Assembly: GCF_038630985.1 (NCBI RefSeq)
Contig: NZ_CP152049.1
Span: 6,873,501-6,937,500, forward strand
Source of the DNA: Paenibacillus sp. FSL H8-0548
GTDB taxonomy: Bacteria; Bacillota; Bacilli; Paenibacillales; Paenibacillaceae
DNA length: 64,000 nt
Reading direction: 5' to 3'
The notes under the pieces were generated by a model. That model searched no databases. It was not told where the DNA came from and worked only from the letters and a program-made list of their open reading frames with translations. The position numbers were made by a program, and so were the translations under genes. Positions 9,310 through 18,063 of this stretch are shown in pieces; position 1 is the first letter of the stretch, and the number at the start of each line of letters is the position of its first letter.

Positions 9310-10494
9310 TCACCTCGATATGTTATGACGCAATAACTGCACAATATGTTGCGCTGGTTTTTGCGATTGTTGTTTTAGAAGGTCAATTGCCGGCTTGTGC
9401 TTCGCTTGCCAGCTGGCCTTGTCATCCAGCAGCGAGCATGCCGCTTCAGCGAAAGCTTCGGCATCAAGCTGCTCCGTTGTGCCAATGGAGTTCAGACCCA
9501 ATCGATTGAGAAACTGATCGATCTTCGGATCGTAGGAGAGGCCAAGCATAGGAACCATTTGGCTGGCCGCATAGATCAGCGCATGGAGGCGCATGCCGAG
9601 CAAAGCATCGCATTTGCTGACCGCCAGCAGCATTTGCTGCGGGTCGTCGCTAGGCGCGGCAAGCTCGGCGGTGGAACCGTCGCCGAGCCGGCCGCGCAGC
9701 CGTTCCATCACTTCCTCCGACGCTTCTGTGTCGGAGGGGGTGTGGAACGGCAGGAAGCGGAGCCGCACAGGCTTCCGCTTCGATAGCGCGATTAGCGCTT
9801 CGGCGGCGCGGACGAGGTCGCCGCCGTCGCTGCGCCAGCGGCGTAGCGATACGCCGACCAGCGGCGGCTCCTGCGCGGATAGCGCGCCAGCGGCTTGCCC
9901 AGCTCCGGCTGGCGCCGCGGTTAGCGCAGCATTAGGCGCGCCTGCTGGAAGCGGCAAGCCCATTACAGGATCGGGCACCACATCGATCCGTTCCGTGGGA
10001 ACGCCGATTCGTCCAAGCAAAGCGGCAGATTCTGAGTCGCGTACAGAGACATAAGCGCTTCGCTTCATGACTCCTCTAATTAACGGGTCCATCCAGCGGC
10101 GGTTGACTGGGCCAATTCCCTGAGAATAAACAAAGGTTGGTTTGCCAAGCAGCTGAGCGAGCTTCATAACTCCCGTATAATAAGGGATCGTCTTAGTCCC
10201 AGTCGCATCCTGCAGAAGGCTGCCGCCTCCGCTAATCAAGCCATCGCTGCTCCGCAGCGCGTTCCATAAGTCACCTGGATGCATGCGGCGCACAGATTCA
10301 ACTCCATACATTTGGCTTGTCCACACAGGATCAGCCGACAAGACGATCGGATCAATCCGAACGCCTGCTGCTTTTCCTTGCTCTTCCAATGCAAGCAATA
10401 TAGAACGCAGGACAGCTTCGTCTCCGCTGTTGCTGAAGCCGTAGTAGCCAGAAATCACTATTTGACGGACTTGCGAATGATTGCCGGTGCCCAT
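9310..10494 (-). CDS. csaB: Polysaccharide pyruvyl transferase CsaB
   Basis: Transfers pyruvate from phosphoenolpyruvate to a sugar of the secondary wall polymer, creating the ketal recognised by SLH domains. 394 residues, polysaccharide pyruvyl transferase family: GYYGFSNSGDEAVL at the N-terminus, then ISGGGSLLQDATGTK, FVYSQGIGPV, and a C-terminal GMRLHALIYAA segment with conserved His. Residues ~181-211 form an Ala/Pro/Gly-rich linker between the two lobes, and 9600-9960 is clearly more GC-rich than its neighbours. The start at 10494 overlaps the upstream DUF5693 gene by 37 bp, indicating translational coupling. Two SLH-protein genes within 10 kb fit this function. Confidence 0.92.
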   Translation of the reverse strand: MGTGNHSQVRQIVISGYYGFSNSGDEAVLRSILLALEEQGKAAGVRIDPIVLSADPVWTSQMYGVESVRRMHPGDLWNALRSSDGLISGGGSLLQDATGTKTIPYYTGVMKLAQLLGKPTFVYSQGIGPVNRRWMDPLIRGVMKRSAYVSVRDSESAALLGRIGVPTERIDVVPDPVMGLPLPAGAPNAALTAAPAGAGQAAGALSAQEPPLVGVSLRRWRSDGGDLVRAAEALIALSKRKPVRLRFLPFHTPSDTEASEEVMERLRGRLGDGSTAELAAPSDDPQQMLLAVSKCDALLGMRLHALIYAASQMVPMLGLSYDPKIDQFLNRLGLNSIGTTEQLDAEAFAEAACSLLDDKASWQAKHKPAIDLLKQQSQKPAQHIVQLLRHNISR

Positions 10495-12602
10495 TTACGA
10501 ACTGCCCCTTCCACTAGCTGCCATGCCACAATTAAAATACATCCAATAATTAAACCAGCGCCGAGGCCGAGCAATACCCGGATGATGGAAATGTACAATG
10601 GCGTATGAAGATGCGCGAAGGTATCCACCATCGACAGCTGTCCAATCGAGCCAATAATAATAAGCAGCCATGCTGCGCGATAGCGCAGAGATAGGAACAA
10701 ACCAAGAAGCAATAATGGATGCGCGAGTAAAAACTCCTTAAAGCGCGGACGCACACCAAACAACGATTCCAAAAAGTGCCGTATAACAAGCTCAAGTGAA
10801 GATACCTGGCCGCTATTGCCTGTACGTGAAAGGTAGTAATAACCTATCATTCCAATAACCGCCGCCAAAATAATCCATGATAGGGTTATTGGCTTCGTTA
10901 ACAGAGGTTTCAGCTTTCCTACTGACATCTGACCATTGTAGAGCAGCACATAGATAGCAACGAGTACAATCGGCGCTAGATGCAGCAGACTAACGCCGCG
11001 AAATTGCTCCAGTACTAGGTTATACGTAATATTATTCAGCAATCCGAATACGATCGGTACAGCCATCAATGAAATTAACGTAGCGACAATAAACCAATTC
11101 AACGCGAGCCCAAAGCGTCTGCCCGTAGACAAAGCCGGGAAAATCCATTTCATTCGGCTTGCTTGCTCATAAAGGGCACCAGGCTGATGTGGTGCTTGTC
11201 CTTGCTTTTTGCTGCTTATCGACCATTGCTCTCCGCCTACAGCACGGCGCTCGCCGATCGTACGAGAATAAATGCGGTTCATGACCCACACAAGTGCCAG
11301 CGTTGGCGCTGCAATAGCAGCTCCGAGAGCAAGCCCCTGCTCCATAACGGAGCTGTTCAGCTTGTACAAGCCCGCGCTGCCGACGATACCGATTGCAAAT
11401 GCAGGAATATACACACCCGGAATGAACGCTCCGATTAATAATGCGATCAAAGCGACCGCTGCCACAGCTACGATTGCGCGAACAGGTTTGCTCCATGAGG
11501 CCGGCTCATAATCGAATGGCTCTGGTGTTCCCGGGGTAAAGCCTGCTGCTGTCAGCTTGGTAACAATTCCTTCCTTGCCGCTCATAGCTTCGCTAAGCTT
11601 GTCCAAGGAATGTACGATTTTTGCCTTATCCGTATTAGAGGATACCGTACCGTTGATGAAGAACATACGAATATTACGGTCCTTAGCAGCTAGAAGAAAC
11701 CGATCAGCGATTGCTTCCGATGACATCGTCATGCCGTCATTTTCGGACAAGGAATAAAGCCTTACTGCATTGTAGTTTGTAATATATGCGAGCTTATTCA
11801 TACCTTGTTGAGGTTTTTTTAAATTTTCAATCGTTGCAACGCCCATATCATATTTTTTCAGCAATTCTCCGAATTTATCCAAGCTGTTGTCTTCTGCCTG
11901 ATCAGAGGCTCCCTTTACTTTGTCGCCATCAAACAACACTCGAGTGACGCCATAGCCTTTCATTTTGACAAGGAGTGCTTCTGTCAGCTCTTGATTATAA
12001 GGCTTAATTCGATCTGAAAAACGCGGCAAAATGCTGAAGCCTGCATCATGAATCGTCTGCAGCGTCATCGGATCAAAGTCCATCGTTTGCATAATCGCCT
12101 CAGCAATTGGAACTTCAACGACAATACCGTTTCGTCCGCCATAAGACCAATCACTGTATGCCGCATCGGCTCGATCGAATGCCTCGCGTACAATCGGACC
12201 CACCAATTCTTCTTCCTTTGAGCCATTAAATAAAATATAAGTGAAGTTTTGACCAACAGGCTCAAACTTGCTTTGCAGCAGCGCTGCATCTCTAGTGCTG
12301 TAAAAGGTCAATCTGCCTGAGAGTTGAAGATCCTTAAGCGAGCTCTCATAGACAGCCATCGTCGTAATGCCAGCTTCCTTCAGCATCGCTATTTTTTCCG
12401 CAAGAAAGATTTGTGGTCTTGGCTGACGATCTGCTACATCAGTAATATCCCGATAATCGAACACATACTCCACGTGCTTGGATGATTTCTCCATATCCAT
12501 GCGAACAGCGCCAAGCGGCAAAGCTGCCGCTACGCCAATTAATGCAACTACCCATAATACAAACCTCGCACGTCGATTCCATTGCTGCCAACGTAAAAAC
12601 AC
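10458..12602 (-). CDS. DUF5693 family polytopic membrane protein
   Basis: A 714-residue membrane protein of unknown biochemical function, recognised as DUF5693-like. One N-terminal helix (about residues 14-32) precedes a large extracytoplasmic domain (about 35-375). That domain is mixed alpha/beta with repeated phrases such as EKIAMLKEAGITTMAVYE, reminiscent of a TIM-barrel-like fold. About ten transmembrane helices follow to the C-terminus. It overlaps csaB and lies between csaB and the phosphohexomutase gene, so a role in export, assembly or supply of the pyruvylated wall polymer is likely but only inferred from context. The start is ATG at 12602. Confidence 0.8.
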   Translation of the reverse strand: MFLRWQQWNRRARFVLWVVALIGVAAALPLGAVRMDMEKSSKHVEYVFDYRDITDVADRQPRPQIFLAEKIAMLKEAGITTMAVYESSLKDLQLSGRLTFYSTRDAALLQSKFEPVGQNFTYILFNGSKEEELVGPIVREAFDRADAAYSDWSYGGRNGIVVEVPIAEAIMQTMDFDPMTLQTIHDAGFSILPRFSDRIKPYNQELTEALLVKMKGYGVTRVLFDGDKVKGASDQAEDNSLDKFGELLKKYDMGVATIENLKKPQQGMNKLAYITNYNAVRLYSLSENDGMTMSSEAIADRFLLAAKDRNIRMFFINGTVSSNTDKAKIVHSLDKLSEAMSGKEGIVTKLTAAGFTPGTPEPFDYEPASWSKPVRAIVAVAAVALIALLIGAFIPGVYIPAFAIGIVGSAGLYKLNSSVMEQGLALGAAIAAPTLALVWVMNRIYSRTIGERRAVGGEQWSISSKKQGQAPHQPGALYEQASRMKWIFPALSTGRRFGLALNWFIVATLISLMAVPIVFGLLNNITYNLVLEQFRGVSLLHLAPIVLVAIYVLLYNGQMSVGKLKPLLTKPITLSWIILAAVIGMIGYYYLSRTGNSGQVSSLELVIRHFLESLFGVRPRFKEFLLAHPLLLLGLFLSLRYRAAWLLIIIGSIGQLSMVDTFAHLHTPLYISIIRVLLGLGAGLIIGCILIVAWQLVEGAVRKWAPAIIRKSVK

Positions 12603-12639
12603 GTAATTCCTCCGTTCTAAACAGGTTGATTGTCGTTAT

Positions 12640-14367
12640 TTATTCGCTTCGGTCTACCCGTTCCATAACGGCAGTCTTGAGCGCATGCAGCGCACGATCA
12701 GCAGTATCCTTCGACTCGCCCTTGACCGCAAAATAAACTTTAATTTTCGGCTCTGTGCCAGAAGGACGCAAACAGAACCATGAGCCATCCTCAAGTAAAT
12801 ATTTCAGAACATTCTCAGGACGCAGCCCATCATGTCCTTTTCCGTAATCAAGCACTTGCTCTACTTTAACGCCATTAATTTCGACGGGCGGGTTTTGACG
12901 CCAATCGTCCATAATGGCACCGATTTTTTGTACACCGTCAAAGCCTTTAAGCGTACGCGATTCCAAGCCCTCTAGATAGAAGCCGAATTTAGCGTAAAGC
13001 TCCAATAATACATCATATAATGTTTTCCCTTGACTGCTATAGTATGCCGCAGCCTCTGCGATCAATAACGCCGCGACGATTGCATCTTTATCACGTGCAT
13101 AGGTGCCTGTCAGATAGCCGTAGCTTTCTTCATATCCGAAAAGGAAAGTACGCTCGCCTGTTTGCTCATAACGAGTCATTTTTTCCCCAATATATTTAAA
13201 GCCGGTTAATGTATTTTCAACAGATACGCCGTACGAGAGGGCAATATCCGCCCCAAGCTCGCTCGTTACGATCGTCTTGATTACGACACCGTTATCCGGC
13301 AGCTGGCCGCGCTCCTGCAGCTGGCTAAGTACATAATGTACCATCAGCGCACCAGATTGGTTGCCTGTTAGGACGACATACTCGCCCTCGTTATTTTTTA
13401 CAACTGCCCCCATACGGTCAGCATCTGGATCAGTTCCAATAATAATGTCAGCATTGACCTGCTGTGCCAGCTTGATTGCAAGCGTAAAAGCTTCGCGTTC
13501 CTCAGGGTTAGGGGATTTCACCGTGCTAAAATAACCGTCTGGCTGCTCTTGCTCCGGCACAATGTGCACATTCGTAAAACCAACCTTCTTCAAAACCTCT
13601 CGAACGGGCATATTGCCTGTTCCATGAAGCGGTGTAAACACGACGCTAAACTTCTCGCCAATGCCGTCTTTAATAAGCTCTGCATTCAAGCTTTGTGACA
13701 CTACAGTATCAATAAACTGCTGATCTGCCTCCTCGCCCAGCCACCGAAGCAATCCCTTAGCTTCCGCATCCTCGCGAGTAAGACGTTTCACTTCATCGAA
13801 GCCCGTAATTTGGCTGATTGCCGAAATAACCTGCTCTGCCTCTTCAGGGATGAGCTGGCAGCCGTCAGCTCCATAAGCCTTATAGCCGTTATACTCAGGA
13901 GGATTATGACTTGCTGTAATGACGATACCGCTAGCTGCGTTAAGCGTACGCACCGCGTAGGAAAGCTGAGGGGTTGGACGCAATGCAGAAAACAGGTACG
14001 TTGTAATCCCGTTGCCAGCTAGTACAAGTGCCGCGTCCAGCGCAAACTCAGGTGAGTAATTACGAGAATCATGTGCAATAACAACGGACGGGCCAGCACC
14101 ATTCGATTTAGTGCCAGCAACCAGCCAATTCGCAAGCCCTTGCGTAGCCTTACCGACGGTATACGCGTTTAAACGGTTTGTACCCGCCCCCATCACACCA
14201 CGCAAGCCGCCTGTACCGAATTCAAGGTCACGATAGAAGCGATCTGTAATTTCTTTCTCCTGTCCTTCTAGGCCTCGAAGCTCTTCCTTCGTCGCAGCAT
14301 CAATTAGCGGATCATTTAGCCACGCCTCATATTTAGCAATAACCGTATCATTAGTTGGATTCGTCAT
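12640..14367 (-). CDS. pgcA: Phosphoglucomutase / phosphohexomutase (PgcA-like)
   Basis: Alpha-D-phosphohexomutase, 575 residues, the usual size of the firmicute PgcA type. It interconverts glucose-6-phosphate and glucose-1-phosphate (or the mannose forms), supplying nucleotide sugars for wall polymers and glycolipid. The phosphoserine loop TASHNPPEYNG has active Ser153. The metal loop is GTDPDADRMG (about residue 306). The sugar loop is GYEESYGY, and the C-terminal phosphate-binding loop is RPSGTEPKIK. The ATG at 14367 follows an AGAGG Shine-Dalgarno. It lies 37 bp upstream of the DUF5693 gene and in the same orientation, fitting a precursor-supply role for the cluster. Substrate preference (glucose or mannose) cannot be read from the sequence. 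Confidence 0.93.
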   Translation of the reverse strand: MTNPTNDTVIAKYEAWLNDPLIDAATKEELRGLEGQEKEITDRFYRDLEFGTGGLRGVMGAGTNRLNAYTVGKATQGLANWLVAGTKSNGAGPSVVIAHDSRNYSPEFALDAALVLAGNGITTYLFSALRPTPQLSYAVRTLNAASGIVITASHNPPEYNGYKAYGADGCQLIPEEAEQVISAISQITGFDEVKRLTREDAEAKGLLRWLGEEADQQFIDTVVSQSLNAELIKDGIGEKFSVVFTPLHGTGNMPVREVLKKVGFTNVHIVPEQEQPDGYFSTVKSPNPEEREAFTLAIKLAQQVNADIIIGTDPDADRMGAVVKNNEGEYVVLTGNQSGALMVHYVLSQLQERGQLPDNGVVIKTIVTSELGADIALSYGVSVENTLTGFKYIGEKMTRYEQTGERTFLFGYEESYGYLTGTYARDKDAIVAALLIAEAAAYYSSQGKTLYDVLLELYAKFGFYLEGLESRTLKGFDGVQKIGAIMDDWRQNPPVEINGVKVEQVLDYGKGHDGLRPENVLKYLLEDGSWFCLRPSGTEPKIKVYFAVKGESKDTADRALHALKTAVMERVDRSE

Positions 14368-14400
14368 AATTAGCAGCCTCTTTCATTCATGAATTTAAGT

Positions 14401-14832
14401 TTATGAAGGATTAGATAAAGCAAACATAAGCTCACCTTCGGCAACGATTTGATCGCCAACCTTTGCTGTTCCTTGCCCTTTGCCGATAGATCCCTTAAGT
14501 CTCGTAATTTGCACCTCAAGCGTTAATGTATCGCCTGGCTTGACTTGACCGCGGAAGCGGAACCCGTCAATCCCTGCAAAAAATCCAAGCTTGCCCTTAT
14601 TTGCTTCAAGCATCAGCATAGCAACTGTACCGACCTGCGCCAGCGCCTCTACAATTAATACGCCTGGCATAACCGGATATCCGGGAAAGTGACCGACAAA
14701 ATAAGGCTCATTCATCGTAACATTTTTGAGACCGACTGCCCTTACCCCTGGCTCAACCTCCAAAATTCGATCAATAAGCAGAAATGGAGGACGGTGTGGA
14801 ATAATTTCTTGAATTTGATTGATATCCAGCAT
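14401..14832 (-). CDS. fabZ: (3R)-hydroxyacyl-ACP dehydratase FabZ
   Basis: Cytosolic dehydratase of type II fatty acid synthesis, 143 residues (normal for FabZ). It removes water from 3-hydroxyacyl-ACP to give trans-2-enoyl-ACP. The hot-dog fold signature is clear: [10 protein letters not shown] near the N-terminus and [20 protein letters not shown] with catalytic His48 and Glu62. The start is ATG at 14832, after an AAGGGG element. The gene lies near the mbl-flhO-flhP cluster, as in Bacillus subtilis, but here a CDP-alcohol transferase and a Big_2 gene intervene. It is 33 bp upstream of the phosphohexomutase gene and may be read with it. Confidence 0.96.
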   Translation of the reverse strand: MLDINQIQEIIPHRPPFLLIDRILEVEPGVRAVGLKNVTMNEPYFVGHFPGYPVMPGVLIVEALAQVGTVAMLMLEANKGKLGFFAGIDGFRFRGQVKPGDTLTLEVQITRLKGSIGKGQGTAKVGDQIVAEGELMFALSNPS

Positions 14833-14905
14833 GTGAAAAAAAAGCCCCTTTCAATATTTTAAGTAGTATAAAAATCCAGTAAATGTACGACACTATACAT
14901 ATCCC

Positions 14906-14925
14906 TCATAAACTGCAGTTTATGA
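14906..14925. promoter_or_regulatory. Perfect 20-bp palindrome upstream of fabZ
   Basis: The half site TCATAAACTG is followed immediately by its exact reverse complement, centred on CTGCAG, about 74 nt upstream of the fabZ start. A minus-strand TATACT lies at 14865-14870. It looks like an operator for a dimeric regulator, but I cannot match it to a known site; it does not resemble the FapR box. Confidence 0.4.
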
Positions 14926-14936
14926 AGGTTAAGATA

Positions 14937-14988
14937 AGGGGCTTGGCTGCTTTTGGACCAGAAGTGTCCTACGCCAAGCCTCTTTTTT
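14937..14988 (+). terminator. Strong hairpin with U-tract reading on the plus strand
   Basis: AGGGGCTTGGC (14937-14947) pairs with GCCAAGCCTCT (14973-14983), with an inner CTTTTGG/CCAGAAG stem, followed by TTTTTT on the plus strand only. Both flanking genes are on the minus strand, where the hairpin is followed by a poor U-tract (CTTATCTT). So it would best end a plus-strand (antisense or small RNA) transcript, or work weakly after the gene ending at 15018. Confidence 0.5.
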
Positions 14989-15017
14989 CCTATGTAAATA
15001 CCTCTAAGAAGAGAAGA

Positions 15018-15551
15018 TCACGAATGCCCTGTAGGCGTTCCCGCAGCAGGCTTATTGAGTGCCTTAAACATTGCGATATACATGATTGAAGTAAGGAATG
15101 AAAAAGCAATGACCGCCCATAAATACGAGTGCGCATTTGGCACTTCAAAGAAAATCAGCATAATGGACCCATAAAACAGCACAGTTGTCAGCTTTCCCAT
15201 CCAATTGGCAGGCACCGTCTTTTTTCCCCTGAAATGAAAAAACATTCCTCCCGCTATCATGCCCAAATCGCGCAAAAACATCGCTGCAGCCGCCACCCAA
15301 GAAATATGGCCGGAAATAAGCAGCGATACAATAACGGTTATGAGCATCAGCTTGTCAGCAAGCGGATCAAGCATCATGCCAAGCTTCGTCACCTGGCCGT
15401 TCCTTCGCGCAATATAACCATCAAGCACATCGGTTACGCCCGCAGCCAGCATAATCAAAAAGGCAGGAATCAGATGCCCTTGTGCGAACACCGCTATGTA
15501 GACCGGAATCAATACAAAACGCAATGATGTTAATAGATTCGGCAGATTCAA
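15018..15551 (-). CDS. CDP-alcohol phosphatidyltransferase (PgsA-like)
   Basis: Membrane enzyme of phospholipid synthesis, 177 residues with about four to six hydrophobic helices. It carries the full family motif D-x2-DG-x2-AR-x8-G-x3-D-x3-D (DVLDGYIARR ... GMMLDPLADK), which binds metal and the CDP-lipid. Length and sequence resemble phosphatidylglycerophosphate synthase, but a cardiolipin or other head-group transferase cannot be excluded, and Paenibacillus-type genomes often hold several paralogues. The start codon is TTG at 15551, preceded by a GAGGGGTG Shine-Dalgarno. A candidate promoter lies 50 nt upstream. Apparently monocistronic. Confidence 0.88.
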   Translation of the reverse strand: MNLPNLLTSLRFVLIPVYIAVFAQGHLIPAFLIMLAAGVTDVLDGYIARRNGQVTKLGMMLDPLADKLMLITVIVSLLISGHISWVAAAAMFLRDLGMIAGGMFFHFRGKKTVPANWMGKLTTVLFYGSIMLIFFEVPNAHSYLWAVIAFSFLTSIMYIAMFKALNKPAAGTPTGHS

Positions 15552-15601
15552 ACTCTCACACCCCTCTACCTATTGCTGACTGCTCACCATGGTTCCCAAC
15601 T

Positions 15602-15630
15602 ATTATACAACTACCTCCAGCAAAAATAAA
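15602..15630 (-). promoter_or_regulatory. Putative promoter of the CDP-alcohol transferase gene
   Basis: A minus-strand TATAAT (15602-15607) with a 17-nt spacer to a weak -35 TTTATT (15625-15630). It is placed correctly for the gene starting at 15551. Confidence 0.35.
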
Positions 15631-15738
15631 ACTATCACGCTTCGCACGATAAGTGTAGATCCTCGAAAGCTCATTTATTCTCACGCCTCAACAAACTTTT
15701 ATTTACTTTTTATGGTTACTGTATTCATTATCTTCATC

Positions 15739-15753
15739 TAATAACCGTTATTA
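15739..15753. promoter_or_regulatory. 15-bp inverted repeat upstream of the Big_2 gene
   Basis: TAATAAC-C-GTTATTA is a perfect inverted repeat 41 nt before the GTG start at 15794. It is a candidate operator, or chance in AT-rich DNA. No convincing -35/-10 pair was identified nearby. Confidence 0.3.
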
Positions 15754-15793
15754 ATAGAAGACCATTACTTTAAATCAGGAAGGATAGGATGTA

Positions 15794-17992
15794 GTGAATT
15801 ATAGTTTACGCTCGAAATCGTCGTTCAAAGAAACTCGCAGGTGGCTTGCCGCGCTGCTCACTTTTGCACTCCTTATGACTTCATTTTCCGGTGTTGTGAA
15901 CGCAGCAGAGGATACCGTAACCGGAATCGAATTCACTTATGATTCATCGGATTTCAACAGCAGCACATCATCGCTCCAGACTTTCGTAGAAGATGACAAA
16001 GTAAATCTATCCGTCTTCGCATCCGATTCCAGCTCCTCATCCAAAAAGGATGTTACATCAGATGCCACATGGAAATCGTCAAACACTGCACTCGTAAAGG
16101 TCGAAAGCGGTATGTTAACCGGTGTTGGCAAAGGTACCGCAACCATAAGCGCTACCTATAAAGGCTATACGATTTCCATCAAAGCGGCTTCTGACTATGT
16201 CTATGATTCCGTTACCCTCATGCAGAACAACACGACCGCACCTGAGAAGATGGATATCGAGATCGGAAACACTTTAAGTTTCACGCTGAACGGTACAAAA
16301 GCCAATGTCACAAAGGACATTACGGATGATGCCGTATGGACCACCTCCAATTCAGCAGTCGCAACCGTCGATGATGGTACCCTTACAATCGTTGGTGTTG
16401 GCACTGTAACGATCACGGCCAAGTATAAAGGGAAATCAGATGCCATTACCATTATTGTATCATCGCCCTATAAATCGATTACTATTGATCCCGGATCATT
16501 AGTTGAGCTCACTATCGGCTCGGATGACAAAGAACTAACTGCATCAGTCGCTCCAAAAACAGGCGGAACGCTGGAGGTTACCGAAGAGGCCAAATGGGTC
16601 AGTGCCAACGAGAAGATCGTAACTGTCAACAAAGGTGTTCTCTCCCCTGTTAGTGCAGGCAAAACAACAGTCACGGTATCGTACAAGGGAGTAACCGCTT
16701 CGATTGATGTTGTCGTTCGTTCTGCCTACCAATCGATCAAGCTCTCACCTGAAAAGGAATACCATATGCTTCTGCAGGATGCACCACTTCAGGTAACCGC
16801 AGAGGTGCTCAGCAACTCTAACGTTACCGACCTAGTGACAAATAAAGCGGTTTGGACTTCTTCCAACGTCGTAGTTGCAACTGTGTACGAAGGTAAAGTA
16901 ACACCTAAAGCAGTGGGTACAACAAAAATTACAGCTGCCTATATGGGCATTAGCCGGAGTATCGACATTACCGTATATCCAAGCGTTACCGGAATTAGTA
17001 TCGAAACTGAAACAATCGATGGTTATGTTGACATAAGTGAAGACCTGCCTGTCGTAATGGCAACTACCTTTGATGGTTCGAAGGTCGATGTGAGCAAGCT
17101 TGTTTCCTGGACCAGTGAGGATGAGAAGGTCGCCATTATTAAAGATGGGAAGTGGTTGGCCAAAGCAATCGGCGAAACCGAGCTAACCGCGACCCTTGAT
17201 GGAAAAAAGGCAAAAACTGAACTCACTATTCATGTGAAGCCATTAAAGCTGCTCGCGGACGTTAAGGATGTCAGCATCATTTTAGGCAAAGAGACACCGC
17301 TTCCGACTGTTACTGTCATTAATGAGGATGGCGAGGAAGAAGATGTTTCAAGCAGAGTCAAGTGGAAAACGACCTCAGACAATATTGTACTGAAGGAAAC
17401 GACCATGAAGGGCTTAGAGGTGTCCAGCATAACGCTCACCGCTACGTATCTTACGAAGAGCGTGACTGTCCGTGTGAAAATTGAAGAAGAGATCGTCAAG
17501 CTTGTCGTTGAGCCTGCGACTGTAGAGATTTATCCAGGCAAATCAAAATCCGTTAAGGTTACGGGTTATTACAAGAGCGGTAAACAGGTTTCGCTTGGTT
17601 CAAAAATGAATTGGGAATCTGGGAATCCGAGCATTGCCACCGTCAGCAGCACATCGGTTAAAGGTGCGGCTGTCGGAACGACTAAAATTACAGGCTCCTA
17701 CCAAGGCAATACGGTAATCGTTCCTATCGTGGTATCACAAAAGCTAAAATCGCTTTTGCTCTCAACTAAATCGGTACAGCTAAGCAAGGGCGGGGTCTAT
17801 GACGCCAAGCTTCAAGCCAATTACACAACTGGAAATCCCGCTAATGTAACAGGCGCCGCCGTTTGGACATCGTCCAAAGCAAGCGTGGCCACTGTTGTAT
17901 CAGGAAAAATAGTTGCCATTGGCAAAGGCACAGCCTCCATTAAAGCAACCTATGCTGGCAAGACCGTAACCATTCGAGTAACGGTAAAATAG
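15794..17992 (+). CDS. Secreted Big_2 (bacterial Ig-like) repeat protein
   Basis: An exported, all-beta protein of 732 residues. A signal peptide with Lys/Arg-rich N-region (residues ~1-37, ending VNAA) is followed by eight bacterial Ig-like group 2 repeats of about 80-90 residues. Each repeat ends in a version of W-x-S-x-N ... VATV ... G ... VGTTKITATYKG. There is no SLH domain, LPXTG motif, membrane anchor or enzyme domain, so it may be released or held by the wall in some other way. The start is GTG at 15794, behind AGGAAGG/AGGAT elements. It is the only large plus-strand gene in the window and sits alone between the phospholipid gene and the EpuA-like gene. Likely a structural or adhesive surface protein; the function is not known. 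Confidence 0.85.
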   Translation: MNYSLRSKSSFKETRRWLAALLTFALLMTSFSGVVNAAEDTVTGIEFTYDSSDFNSSTSSLQTFVEDDKVNLSVFASDSSSSSKKDVTSDATWKSSNTALVKVESGMLTGVGKGTATISATYKGYTISIKAASDYVYDSVTLMQNNTTAPEKMDIEIGNTLSFTLNGTKANVTKDITDDAVWTTSNSAVATVDDGTLTIVGVGTVTITAKYKGKSDAITIIVSSPYKSITIDPGSLVELTIGSDDKELTASVAPKTGGTLEVTEEAKWVSANEKIVTVNKGVLSPVSAGKTTVTVSYKGVTASIDVVVRSAYQSIKLSPEKEYHMLLQDAPLQVTAEVLSNSNVTDLVTNKAVWTSSNVVVATVYEGKVTPKAVGTTKITAAYMGISRSIDITVYPSVTGISIETETIDGYVDISEDLPVVMATTFDGSKVDVSKLVSWTSEDEKVAIIKDGKWLAKAIGETELTATLDGKKAKTELTIHVKPLKLLADVKDVSIILGKETPLPTVTVINEDGEEEDVSSRVKWKTTSDNIVLKETTMKGLEVSSITLTATYLTKSVTVRVKIEEEIVKLVVEPATVEIYPGKSKSVKVTGYYKSGKQVSLGSKMNWESGNPSIATVSSTSVKGAAVGTTKITGSYQGNTVIVPIVVSQKLKSLLLSTKSVQLSKGGVYDAKLQANYTTGNPANVTGAAVWTSSKASVATVVSGKIVAIGKGTASIKATYAGKTVTIRVTVK

Positions 17993-18009
17993 TACTAAAA
18001 ATGATACAG

Positions 18010-18047
18010 AAAAAGCAGATCAGGGCTTGAAGCCTTGATCTGCTTTT
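18010..18047. terminator. Bidirectional terminator between convergent genes
   Basis: AAAAGCAGATCA pairs with TGATCTGCTTTT, and an inner GGGCTTGAAGCC extends the stem. T tracts on both strands serve the Big_2 gene (ends 17992) and the convergent small gene (ends 18064). Confidence 0.85.
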
Positions 18048-18063
18048 TGTTTGTTATGAATCA

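Noticed and set aside
14860..14930. FapR operator at fabZ
   Set aside because: The 20-bp palindrome does not resemble the known FapR box and fabZ is not a standard FapR target.
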